The notes under the pieces are model-generated. The model saw only the letters and a list, made by a program, of their open reading frames with translations. It ran no database searches and was not told where the DNA came from. DNA of 64,000 nt, from contig NW_008705562.1 in NCBI RefSeq assembly GCF_000186865.1, positions 1,747,335-1,811,334 of the forward strand. Reading direction: 5' to 3'. This DNA comes from Aureococcus anophagefferens. Taxonomy: Eukaryota; Sar; Pelagophyceae; Pelagomonadales; Pelagomonadaceae. Below, one piece after another: positions 45,155-53,824 of this stretch (its first letter is position 1; each line of letters starts with the position of its first letter). Both the position numbers and the translations under genes were made by a program.

Positions 45155-47218
45155 ATGCCTCCGAGAACAGTGGTCGCCGCCCTCCTGTGGGCGTCGGCGC
45201 GGGCCTGGGTCGCCCCCGGGGCCCCGCGGCGTGCGGTCCCGCTCTTCAGCACGAAGCCCAAGGCGAAGAACTACTACGACTTTCGGCGCGAGAACGACGG
45301 CGAGCTCACGGCGGAGGTCGCGGAGGCCGCGTCGCCCGTCGCCGCCGACGACGACGACGACGTCGCACCGCCGCCGGGCCAGCGCCACTTCCACCGGTTG
45401 CACCAGGACGAGATCGAGGACGGCATCTTCACGCACCTGCGGGAGATGGGCCTCGGCTTGTTCGAGGACGCGCGCGCGGGCGCGGCGTCGGGCTTCGGGT
45501 CCTTCGGCGACCGCGACGGCCCCGGCGCCGTCACGGAGACGGACGAGTGGCGCAAGCTGTCGCGCCACGCGCGCAAGGTCGAGAAGACGCACCTGCGGAG
45601 GCTCCTGGAGAGCGAGCAGCGAGTCGCCGAGATGTCGCTCGACGCGGCCGACGTCGGCGTCTTCCTGGATTGGACGCGCCAGAAGGTGGACGACAAGACC
45701 ATGCGGCTCCTCTTCAAGCTCGCGCGGCGCATGGACGTGCCCCGCAAGGTCGAGCAGATGCGCCGCGGCGAGCGCATCAACTCGTCGGAGCGCCGCGCCG
45801 TGCTGCACACGGCGCTCCGCGCGCCGCGCGGCGCGGCCTCCCAAACCGCGCCGGCGGACAGCGCTTTGGTGCCCGTCGACGAGGCGATCGCCGCGTCCTG
45901 CGACGTGCGGGACCGGCTCTTCGCCTTCGTCGACGACGTGCGCCGGGGCGCCGCGACGTCCGCGGCGGCCGAGCCGTTCGAGAGCGTCGTCGCCGTGGGC
46001 ATCGGCGGCTCCTACCTCGGGCCCGAGTTCATCGTCCAGGCGACGGCGGGCGTGAAGGCGATGGAAAGCGACGGCCGGGACCTCGAGGTGCGCTTCGTCG
46101 CGAACGTCGACCCCGTCGCGTTTACGGCCGCGAAGAAGGGCCTGGACCCGCGGAAAACGCTCGTCATCGTCGTCTCCAAGAGCTGGTCCACGGCGGAGAC
46201 GCTGCGAAACGCCGCCAAGGTCAAGGCCTGGGTCCTCGACGCCTTCCCGGACGAGGACGAGGCCGCCGTCGTCAAGGCGCACTTCGTCGCGTGCGCGTCG
46301 CGGACGGCGCACGACCGCGTCGCTAGCTGGGGCGTCGACGCGGACGCGCGGCTCTTCGAGTTCTGGAACTGGGTCGGCGGGCGCTACAGCGCGAGCTCGT
46401 CGGCGGGGCTCCTGCCCCTCGCGCTCGCGCGCGGGTCGTCGGCCGCGCGGGGCCTGCTCGAGGGCATGCACGCGATGGACGAGCACTTCTACTCGAAGCC
46501 GCTCGAGGAGAACGCGCCCGCGGTCATGGCGCTCCTGGGCATCTGGAACGTGAACTTTTTGGGTCTGGGCGCGCGGGCCGTCGTGCCCTACTCGGAGGCG
46601 CTCGCGCGCTTCGCCGCGCACGTCCAGCAGCTCGAGATGGAGAGCCACGGCAAGTCCGTGACCATCGACGGGCGGCCCCTGGATTTCACGACGGGCGAGA
46701 TCGTCATCGGCGAGCCGGGCACGAACGCGCAGCACTCCTTCTTCCAGCTCCTCCACCAGGGCCAGGCCGTGCCGACGGACTTCATCGGCTTCGCGAGGCC
46801 CGACGACGCGACGGTGGACCTCGAGGGCCACGACGAGCTCATGGCCAACTTCTTCGCCCAGCCCGACGCCTTGGCTGTTGGCCGGGCCTTCAACGACGTG
46901 CTGGTGGACGCGACCTTCGGCGACGGCGACGTCGACAACTGCCCGCACCGCACGCTGAGCGGCGACCGGCCGTCGCTGACGCTCCTCCTCGACAAGCTCG
47001 ACCCCTACCACGTCGGCGTGCTTTTGGCCCTCTACGAGCACCGCTGCGCGGTCCAGGGCTTCGTCTGGGACATCAACTCCTTCGACCAGTGGGGCGTCGA
47101 GCTCGGCAAGGACCTCGCGAACGACGTCCGCGGCGTCCTCCACGACGCGCCGGGCGCGAAGCCGGCGAACCCGTCGACGGCGAACCTCCTCGCGCGGTAC
47201 AAGGCCGCGCGGGCCTAA
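45155..47218 (+). CDS. GPI: plastid-targeted glucose-6-phosphate isomerase
   Basis: The protein has 687 residues and interconverts glucose-6-phosphate and fructose-6-phosphate. The leader PPRTVVAALLWASARAWVAP is a signal peptide followed by an ASAFAP-like cleavage motif with Trp, then an Arg/Pro transit-like region, so import into a complex plastid is inferred. A poorly conserved acidic stretch (about 40-125) precedes the enzyme. Catalytic landmarks are VGIGGSYLGPEF, VSKSWSTAETLRN, SSAGLLPLALA, the Glu of LEMESHGKSV, the His of QHSFFQLLHQG and the Lys of WGVELGKDLA. All expected active-site residues are present. Plastid GPI feeds carbohydrate synthesis and the oxidative pentose path. Confidence 0.93.
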   Translation: MPPRTVVAALLWASARAWVAPGAPRRAVPLFSTKPKAKNYYDFRRENDGELTAEVAEAASPVAADDDDDVAPPPGQRHFHRLHQDEIEDGIFTHLREMGLGLFEDARAGAASGFGSFGDRDGPGAVTETDEWRKLSRHARKVEKTHLRRLLESEQRVAEMSLDAADVGVFLDWTRQKVDDKTMRLLFKLARRMDVPRKVEQMRRGERINSSERRAVLHTALRAPRGAASQTAPADSALVPVDEAIAASCDVRDRLFAFVDDVRRGAATSAAAEPFESVVAVGIGGSYLGPEFIVQATAGVKAMESDGRDLEVRFVANVDPVAFTAAKKGLDPRKTLVIVVSKSWSTAETLRNAAKVKAWVLDAFPDEDEAAVVKAHFVACASRTAHDRVASWGVDADARLFEFWNWVGGRYSASSSAGLLPLALARGSSAARGLLEGMHAMDEHFYSKPLEENAPAVMALLGIWNVNFLGLGARAVVPYSEALARFAAHVQQLEMESHGKSVTIDGRPLDFTTGEIVIGEPGTNAQHSFFQLLHQGQAVPTDFIGFARPDDATVDLEGHDELMANFFAQPDALAVGRAFNDVLVDATFGDGDVDNCPHRTLSGDRPSLTLLLDKLDPYHVGVLLALYEHRCAVQGFVWDINSFDQWGVELGKDLANDVRGVLHDAPGAKPANPSTANLLARYKAARA

Positions 47219-47231
47219 TTCCCGAAAAATA

Positions 47232-47930
47232 CTATTGCAGGTCCCGGCGACTGGCGGACCGCGCGTTGTTGCTCGCCGCCTCAAGGAGCACGCGCAGCTC
47301 CTCCTTGGACACGCGCCGCTCGGCCGCGGTGCCCGCGTCGCGGCCCTGCTTCGCCTCCGTGATCATCTTCTCGACGTCGATCTTCTCGACGTCCTCGCCG
47401 AGCTCGGAGAAGAAGGTTTTGAGGGCCGCGACGTCGACGTAGCCCGCGCCGTCGCGGTCGAACTCGGCCCACAGGAGGTCGTAGTCCTCCGCCGTGTCCG
47501 CGTCGCGGACGCCCTCGATCATGATGCCGCGGAACTCGCCGGCCTGGAGCCGGCCCTCGCCGTCGGCGTCGTGCTCGCCGACGAGCTGGTAGATGTCGGG
47601 CCGCCGGAAGTGGAGGCCGAGCTCCTGCGTCGCTTCTATAATGTCCTGCGGCAGGAGCGAGCCGTCGCCGTCGCGGTCCAGCGCCGCGAAGGCCGCATCG
47701 ATGGCCGTCTGCTCGGCCTTGCTCTTCTCCCAGTGCGTCTTCGTCAGCGCGCCGAGCTTGCGCGGCGGCAGCGCGCGCTCCTTCTTCTTGCGGCCCGAGC
47801 CCCCGGAGCGCTTCGGCGTCGCGGGCCGCACGGGCTCCCGCGGCGTCGAGGGATGCTCGTCGCTGTCCGCCTCGAGGAAGTCGTCGTCGTCGAGGTCCTC
47901 GACGCGGCCGCGCGCCGCGTCAAAAACCAT
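47232..47930 (-). CDS. EF-hand calcium-binding protein
   Basis: The protein has 232 residues from the ATG at 47930. The N-terminal third is acidic then basic (EDLDDDDFLEADSDEHPSTP, GGSGRKKKERALPPRK) and probably disordered. Three EF-hand loops follow: DRDGDGSLLPQD (near 105), DADGEGRLQAGEF (near 140) and DRDGAGYVDVAAL (near 175). A last helical pair is degenerate. The layout resembles centrin/calmodulin relatives with an extended head. It converges with GPI, leaving 13 bases between the stops. Confidence 0.85.
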   Translation of the reverse strand: MVFDAARGRVEDLDDDDFLEADSDEHPSTPREPVRPATPKRSGGSGRKKKERALPPRKLGALTKTHWEKSKAEQTAIDAAFAALDRDGDGSLLPQDIIEATQELGLHFRRPDIYQLVGEHDADGEGRLQAGEFRGIMIEGVRDADTAEDYDLLWAEFDRDGAGYVDVAALKTFFSELGEDVEKIDVEKMITEAKQGRDAGTAAERRVSKEELRVLLEAASNNARSASRRDLQ

Positions 47931-48002
47931 CGTGAGGCTGCCCACAACCGTTTGCCGTTGTTGACCATTCAAGGAAAATGGTGCCGTGTTGTTAACATCA
48001 TG

Positions 48003-48986
48003 TTACCGAGGTCGCGGCGGCTGCGGCCAGGGCGGGAGCCAGGGGTCCTGGGCGTCGTCGTCCGCCGCCGGGCCCGCCGCGGCCGCGGCCGGGAGCGCGA
48101 ACGTCGCGGACACGGGGAGGTGGTCCGAGTCCTTGTCGAGGAAGTCGTAGTCCCAGACGCCGCCGGGCGCGACGCGCGCCGCCGCGACGAGCCGCGCGGC
48201 GCCGTCGCACTGGCCGAAGGCGCTCGCCCCGGCCGCGAAGACGTGGTCGCAGCAGAGCGCCTCGCCGCGGTGCGTGCGGTGCGTCGCGCCGACGCACGTC
48301 CGCCCGCCGACGCTCGAGAGCGCCTCGGCCGCGGACGCGGAGACGACGTTCGTCCAGCCGGCGGCCTCGAGCGCCGCGCACGCGGGCGCCGCCGCGCCGC
48401 AGTTGAAGTCGCCGGCGACGAGCGCGAGCGCCGCGTCGACGCGCGCCGCGAGCGCGGCCGCGGCCGCCGCGACGGCCGCGGCCTGGCGCGCCTGCGCCGC
48501 GGCCGCGTCGCCGCCGGAGCCGAAGGGGAGGTGCACGTTCGCGACGACGACGGGCCGCGGCGACCGGTCGACGGCGACGATCAGCGCCGCGCGGCCGTCG
48601 TCGAAGACGACCTCCTCCCGCGCGAGCACCTTTCCTTTTACGAGCATGGCGACGCCGTCGCTCCGCGCCTCGCCCGAGTGCGGGTGCACGCCGCGGCGCC
48701 GCGACGTCACGAGCGCGTGCCGCGGTAGCGCCTCCTCGAACATCTTTCCCCAGCGCGGCTCGAAGAACCACTCCTGGAGGCACAGCGCGTCGCTCGAGCC
48801 GAGCGTCTCGGCGACGAAGTCGGCGAGGCGCGCGCCGCGCGCCAGCCACGACGCGTCGTCGTCCGCTTCCCGCGTGGCGCCGACGCCGCTCTTGTGCACC
48901 GGCGCGAGAAGATTGAACGTCGCGACGCGCAGCTGCGCCGGCGGCCGCAGCGCTGCCGCCGCCGCGAGGAGGAGCGCGACCCGCAT
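48003..48986 (-). CDS. endonuclease/exonuclease/phosphatase-family protein
   Basis: The protein has 327 residues from the ATG at 48986. A hydrophobic leader (RVALLLAAAAALRPPA) suggests secretion. The EEP fold is complete: VATFNLLAP, the catalytic Glu in CLQEWFFEPRWG, VVANVHLPFGSGG, the Asp/Asn in VAGDFNCG and the terminal DSDHLPVSATF. The family includes nocturnin/CCR4 deadenylases, sphingomyelinases and inositol phosphatases; the substrate cannot be chosen from motifs alone. A long open frame continues upstream to 49838 but is interrupted in character and not used. Confidence 0.85.
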   Translation of the reverse strand: MRVALLLAAAAALRPPAQLRVATFNLLAPVHKSGVGATREADDDASWLARGARLADFVAETLGSSDALCLQEWFFEPRWGKMFEEALPRHALVTSRRRGVHPHSGEARSDGVAMLVKGKVLAREEVVFDDGRAALIVAVDRSPRPVVVANVHLPFGSGGDAAAAQARQAAAVAAAAAALAARVDAALALVAGDFNCGAAAPACAALEAAGWTNVVSASAAEALSSVGGRTCVGATHRTHRGEALCCDHVFAAGASAFGQCDGAARLVAAARVAPGGVWDYDFLDKDSDHLPVSATFALPAAAAAGPAADDDAQDPWLPPWPQPPRPR

Positions 48987-49324
48987 CGCTGTGGCGCGGC
49001 GCCGCGCGGCTGCAGGCGCTCGAGAGGCGCACGGTGGCTGCTGCAGGAGATCGAGAGGCGCACGGCGGCGGCGGCGCGCTGCAAGGCGCTCGAGAGGCAG
49101 AGGCAATTCACAGCTGCAGAAGGGCCATGCGTCGCTGCTGCCACTGGCACTGCTCGTGGCTTGATTGACGTGCAACATACGTGCAGATGGCGAAGGTCGT
49201 CGAACTTGCTCCCCAGGCGGCCGAACCCGCGTGAATCGGCCAGTCTCGGCGTCGTTTCCAGCGGCATCGATACCCGCGCGTGCCAGTGGCGGCGAAAGGA
49301 ACCTCGCTAGTACAGGACACACAG
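48987..49324. other. intergenic region with a three-copy repeat
   Basis: This 338-base stretch lies between the EEP start and the end of the zinc-knuckle gene. Three imperfect copies of CTGCAGG..(G/A)(C/T)CGAGAGGC start near 49010, 49041 and 49079, within the probable EEP leader or promoter. Nothing else is recognised. Confidence 0.6.
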
Positions 49325-49593
49325 TTACTGGCCGCACTCGTGGAGGTCGCCCTGGTAGAGGACCATGCACCGCGGGCACTGGCGCAGGAAGTTCGGCGCG
49401 GACCGCGACCGGGGCAGCGCCGAGCCCGCGCGCCGCGCGAGGGTCGCCGCGCTCCGCGACGCGACCATGCTCGACACGGTCCGCGGCCGCCGGTGGAGCC
49501 GGAACGGCGACCGCTGGCAGACGTGCTCGCCCTCGTACTCGACGTTGCACCGCTCGCAGGTCCGGAGCCGCGGCGCGGGCGCCGCGGGCGCCG

Positions 49594-49624
<31 letters not shown>

Positions 49625-50104
49625 GTCGGGCTCCGGCGGCGCGGGCGCGTCGGGCTCCTCGGGCTCCGGCGGCGCGTCGGGCGCGTCGGGCTCCGGCGGC
49701 GGCAGCGCCGGCGGCGGCAGCTCCGGCGGCGGCGCCGGCCGCAGGCGCGGGCCCTGGCGGCAGAGCGGCCGCGGGAGGGGCGGCCGGTCGCGGAGCGCGT
49801 CCGGCGCGAACTCTGGCGGTTCGAGCGTAAAGTCCCACTTGGGCCGCCGCGGCAGCGCGGCGCCGCCGGCCGTCGCCGCGCGGCGCACGGCCGACGCGCG
49901 CCGGCCCCGGGCGGCGGCGCTGAGGCGCGCCTCGGCCGTGCGCGCGCGCATGCGCTGGAGCTCGAGGCTGCGGGCCTGCATCGCCGAGCCCAGGGGCGCC
50001 GGCGACGCCTCGCGCCGCCGGGGCGGCGCGCGCTTCTTTTGCTTTTGCTGGGACAGCGGGTCGAGCTTCCGTCGCGCCAACGTCGCGCGCGCCGGGCCCA
50101 TCAT
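49325..50104 (-). CDS. proline-rich protein with two zinc knuckles
   Basis: The protein has 259 residues. The N-terminal third is basic. The middle (about 120-180) is a Pro/Glu/Asp/Ala repeat built on PEPDAP and PEPEEP. The C-terminal part has two similar metal-site motifs: CERCNVEYEGEHVC and CPRCMVLYQGDLHEC. Each has the form C-x2-C-x6-7-G-x2-H-x(1)-C, separated by an Arg/Ser-rich linker. The family is not recognised; such paired knuckles often bind RNA or proteins. Confidence 0.65.
49570..49735. repeat. low-complexity Pro/Glu repeat within the zinc-knuckle gene
   Basis: Tandem copies of a GGCTCC(TCG/GGC)-type unit, variable in number and phase, encode the PEPDAP/PEPEEP stretch. Such repeats commonly vary in length between strains. 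Confidence 0.7.
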
Positions 50105-50237
50105 GGCTGCAGCACTAGATTAAAACGCTCACATAATCGGCCAGCACACGGAGCTGCCCATCAACACACTTCAATTACGGGAGATATTGAAGACCTCAAA
50201 CTCGGCGACGGTGCTCACTCAGTGGCAGCAAGCGACG

Positions 50238-51401
50238 ATGCGCCTCGCCGCGCGCCTCAGGCTCTCGGCGGCGCGCCTCGGGTCGCGGTCGCGCGCGCTC
50301 TCGGCGGCGCCGGTGCGCTTCCAGACCATCGCCGACGAGCCGCTGCTGGAGGTGGCCTGCTTGCGGCGCGAGGCCGCGGTCATCGAGGGCGCGCCCGTCG
50401 TCGTCGAGCGGGACACGACGCGCGCCCTGCTCGACGCCCTCGCAGACCTCGCGGCGCGGCCCGCGGCGGAGCTCGCGGCGCCGACGCTCGACGGCGACAC
50501 GGACTGGGAGCTCGACGGCTTCACGACGTACTCGAGCAAGTCGTTCCGCCTCACGTGCGCGCGGTCCGGCGCGGCGCGGCGGCCCCTGCCGCGGCGCGAC
50601 GCCTACCTGCTCACGGGCCCCCGCGGCGCGGGCAAGAGCGTCGCGCTGGCCACCGTCGTCTCCTGGGCGCGCGCGAACGGCTGGCTCGCGCTCTACGTGC
50701 CCCGGGGCTGGGACGTCGCGAACGCGGGCGACTACGTCGTGCCCTCGCCGCACCACGCGGGCATGTTCGAGGAGCCCCGGGGCAGCCGGGCCCTGCTCGA
50801 GGCCTTCGACGCCGCGCACGGCGGCCAGCTCGCGGCCGTGGCCGTCAAGGACGAAACCGTCGCGGACCGGTGGGGCGCGGCGACGCTCCGGGAGTTGCTG
50901 GACGCGGCGCTCGCCAAGGACCGGCTCGACGAGGCGTCCACGGCGCTGAGCGACCTGCGCTTCGAGCTCGGCCGCGCGACGGAGTTCCCCGTGCTCCTCG
51001 CCGTCGACGAGTACACGTCGTTCCTCGGGCGCACGGACTACTTCTACGACCACGCGCGCCTCGCGCCCGCGGACCTCGTGGCCGTGTCCGCCCTCGCGCC
51101 CCTCGGCGCCGCGGGCGTGCCCGAGGCGCACCGCCTCGCGCGCGGCTGCGCCGTCCTCGCGGACTCGTGGAGCCGCGGCCCGCCGGGCATGGGCGACGGC
51201 GACAAGCGCAAGGCCGCGCCGCACGCGCCCTTCGAGCTCAAGCTTGGCGCCTACAGCCGCGACGAGTTCCGGGCGGCCCTCGACCGCTACAAGGCCGCCG
51301 GCTACTTCGAGGCCGACCTCGACGCCCACGACGTCGCGGAGCTCGAGATGGCCACGCAGCGCAACCCGCAGCACCTCTTCGACCGCCTCGCCATGATGTG
51401 A
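50238..51401 (+). CDS. DAP3: mitochondrial small-subunit ribosomal protein mS29 (DAP3)
   Basis: The protein has 387 residues from the ATG at 50238. The N-terminus (RLAARLRLSAARLGSRSRAL) is a clear mitochondrial targeting peptide. The P-loop ATPase/GTPase fold of mS29 follows: YLLTGPRGAGKSVALATVVS (about 125), ALYVPRGWDVANAGDY, and the second acidic motif VLLAVDEYTSFLGRT (about 258). The C-terminal LKLGAYSRDEFRAALDRYKA is also conserved. mS29 sits in the head of the mitochondrial small subunit and binds guanine nucleotide. With mS38 it is the second mitoribosomal gene in the window. Confidence 0.88.
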   Translation: MRLAARLRLSAARLGSRSRALSAAPVRFQTIADEPLLEVACLRREAAVIEGAPVVVERDTTRALLDALADLAARPAAELAAPTLDGDTDWELDGFTTYSSKSFRLTCARSGAARRPLPRRDAYLLTGPRGAGKSVALATVVSWARANGWLALYVPRGWDVANAGDYVVPSPHHAGMFEEPRGSRALLEAFDAAHGGQLAAVAVKDETVADRWGAATLRELLDAALAKDRLDEASTALSDLRFELGRATEFPVLLAVDEYTSFLGRTDYFYDHARLAPADLVAVSALAPLGAAGVPEAHRLARGCAVLADSWSRGPPGMGDGDKRKAAPHAPFELKLGAYSRDEFRAALDRYKAAGYFEADLDAHDVAELEMATQRNPQHLFDRLAMM

Positions 51402-51451
51402 GACCTCGGGCCGTCCGCGTAACACGCGCGCAGCCTACGCCTGGGCCGTCG

Positions 51452-52206
51452 TTAGCCTTCGCACGCGGCGCACGTGCAGTGGAAGTTGTACTTCGCCGCG
51501 AGGTAGGCTCGCCGGTCGGCGACCGCCACGACCCCGGCGCCGACGTAGGACACGCCCTTGCGCACGTCTTTCGTCGTCGTCACGTCGACGACGCGCGCGC
51601 CCCCGCGGTCCCGCATGGCCTTGGTCGCGTTGGCGTCGCAGGCGTGGTTCGCCCGGCAGAGCGTCTCGAAGACGTGGCCGGAGCCGGAATCGAAGTACGC
51701 GTTCGTCCGAAAGATGCTGCCGGCCGTCTTCAGGTGGCGGTCCCGGACGGACTTGCGCCCGCGCGCCGTCGCGACGGCCCAGCGGTCCGCGCCGTCGCGC
51801 CTTTCGACGACGCCGCGAAGGCCGTTGAGCGGCCGGCCCCGGTCCGACGCGAGGCCGTCGACGCGGACCGCGTCGCCCTTCGCGGGCCGCCGGAAGCAGT
51901 CGTCGAGCGCCCAGACCCGCGCGCCGGCGGCGGCGCCGAGGTCGGCGATGCCCTCGGCCGCGTGGACGTCGACGACGGCGTCGAGCGCGGCCTTCGCCTC
52001 CGCCGTGTAGCCGTCGCCGTCGCAGCCGGCCTCGACGATGGTCATGAGCCGCGCGACGTCGGGCCGCGCGAGAAACGCCGGCGCCGAGAAGTCCTCGACG
52101 TGTAGATCGGCGGCTCCGAGACGACCAAGCTGCCGCGCGCCAGGTCGACGAGCGCGCGCAGCCCGAGGCCGCGGCCCTCGAAGGCCACGACCTCGACCGT
52201 AGCCAT
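51452..52206 (-). CDS. SET-domain (SMYD-like) protein with a frameshift
   Basis: An ATG at 52206 opens GRGLGLRALVDLARGSLVVS, then EPPI, the start of a SET domain, but this frame runs into TGA. The frame continuing from about 52100 carries VEDFSAPAFLARP, then the SET core FRTNAYFDSGSGHVFETLC, RANHACDANATKAM and the post-SET KYNFHCTCAAC at the very end. The total length is one base short of a multiple of three. So one base is missing between about 52090 and 52130 (real mutation or assembly error), or there is an unusually short intron. No MYND finger is seen. SMYD-like enzymes methylate protein lysines. Confidence 0.65.
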
Positions 52207-52417
52207 CGCGTCGGGGCTGCCCGCTCGCGGCGATGTCGCCCTTCAGGCTAGGACCATCGTGGGGCAGCCCTGCTGTTCAAGCGGAGGGAATCTTCGACCT
52301 GTGTGTGGCAAATCGAGGGCATGGCCTTAACAGGAGCTCCACCGCCAACTACCGTGGAACCGCTCTCGCGTCGATTCGCCACCGCGCGCTACTACTGAGC
52401 CGCTGCAACGGACGCGC

Positions 52418-53431
52418 ATGGCGGCCTTGGACGAATCGACCGTGCCCATCGTCGACATCGCGCCCTTCGCCGCCCCGTCCCTCTACGACGACGCGGCGCG
52501 CGCGACGGCGGCGCGCGCCTGGGACGCGGCCATGACCGAGGTGGGCTTCGCCGTGATCGTCGGCCACGGCGTGCCGGCGAAGGTCGTCGAGGACCTGCGC
52601 GCGGGCGCGGGCGACTTCTTCTCGCGCGACGCCGCCGAAAAGCTCGCGTACCGCCACGGGCCCTACGGGAACCCGCTCGGCGGCTACACGGCCATGGGCA
52701 CGGAGGCCGTCTCCCGGACGCGCGACGCCCACGGCTCCGACGCCGGCGGCGCCGGCGGCTTCGAGGCGGCGCTCCCGGACCTCGTCGAGTCCTTCGTCTT
52801 CAAGCCCGACGAGGCGACGAGGCCGAAGCCGCCGGCGCTCGAGGCCGCGGGCCGCGCCTACCACGCGGCGCTGCTGGGCGTGCTCGACACGCTGCACGCC
52901 GTGACCGCGGCGGCCCTGGGCCTGCCGGCGGGCTTCTTCGACGAGTTCTACGCGCCGGGGGCGGACGTGTCGCTGCGCCTCGCGTACTACCCGCCCGTGC
53001 CGGCCGCGGCGCGGAACTCGTCGGCCGTGCGCTACGGCGAGCACACGGACTACACGGGCTTCACCATCCTGCTCCAGGACGACGCGGACGTCGGCGACCT
53101 CGGCGCCGGCGGCCTGCAGGTCCTGCGCAAGTCGGGCGCGTGGACCGCGGTCCGGCCCGTGCGCGGGGCCTTCGTCGTGAACATCGGCGACCTCTACGAG
53201 ATCTGGACCAACGGCCGCTGGCGCTCGACGGTGCACCGCGTCATGAAGCCGCCGCCGGACTCGCCCGCGGCCGACGCGCCGCGCCTGTCGATCCCGTTCT
53301 TCACGGGGCCGCACGGCGACGCGGTCATCGAGGCCATGCCGACCTGCGTCGACGACGACCACCCGGCGAAGTACGCGCCCGTGAAGGCGCTGGACCACCT
53401 CCTCAGCAAGCTCGCGGCGTCGAATACGTAA
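52418..53431 (+). CDS. 2-oxoglutarate/Fe(II)-dependent dioxygenase (isopenicillin-N-synthase-like)
   Basis: The protein has 337 residues. The N-terminal DIOX domain starts VPIVDIAPFAA and includes GFAVIVGHGVPAKVVEDL. The jelly-roll core has the iron ligands His and Asp in YGEHTDYTGFTILLQ and the distal His in WRSTVHRVM, with the 2-oxoglutarate-binding Arg in APRLSIPFFTGP. All are present, so it should be active. Relatives oxidise hormones, flavonoids, pigments and peptides; the substrate here is not evident. Confidence 0.9.
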   Translation: MAALDESTVPIVDIAPFAAPSLYDDAARATAARAWDAAMTEVGFAVIVGHGVPAKVVEDLRAGAGDFFSRDAAEKLAYRHGPYGNPLGGYTAMGTEAVSRTRDAHGSDAGGAGGFEAALPDLVESFVFKPDEATRPKPPALEAAGRAYHAALLGVLDTLHAVTAAALGLPAGFFDEFYAPGADVSLRLAYYPPVPAAARNSSAVRYGEHTDYTGFTILLQDDADVGDLGAGGLQVLRKSGAWTAVRPVRGAFVVNIGDLYEIWTNGRWRSTVHRVMKPPPDSPAADAPRLSIPFFTGPHGDAVIEAMPTCVDDDHPAKYAPVKALDHLLSKLAASNT

Positions 53432-53824
53432 GCCTGTGTGTTTTTCGTACTGTAGATGCGCCTCGGCCCTTTCGCGCGACGGCCCGGCCGCCCTCCTGCG
53501 CGCCGAGTTTTGGGCGGAGTCCGGCCCGCGAGCCTTGTAGGGCTGCAGCCACTTTGCTGAATTCAAGGTCGGCTTCAAGATTCATTGGGTACGGGCAACG
53601 ACGCCTCGAAAAAACCTTCAGTGCCGCTTTGCTTGATCATTCAAGCGCCTCGGCGACCAGCGCGCCGACAGCGTTCGAGAAGGAAATTACTCTTCGGTAC
53701 GTCGCGCTGCCGCTGTAGGGCAGAACCCGGCGCCGTCGCCGGTCGCCGGCCCCCTTCTGAAGGCTCCGCGCCGGCGCGACGCCGCGGCACGCCCTCGGGA
53801 AGGGCGCGCCTCGAAGGAGCCGCG
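53432..53824. promoter_or_regulatory. intergenic region with a TTCAA-N7-TTCAA motif
   Basis: This is a 393-base gap before the LamG-like gene. It contains the TTCAA pair at 53562-53578. The frame of the next gene remains open up to 53585, but without an ATG before 53825. No RNA gene is seen. Confidence 0.4.

Noticed and set aside
48987..49838. Upstream extension of the EEP frame to 611 residues
   Set aside because: The extension is antisense-type Pro/Ala/Arg sequence overlapping the zinc-knuckle gene; the hydrophobic leader begins at the ATG at 48986.
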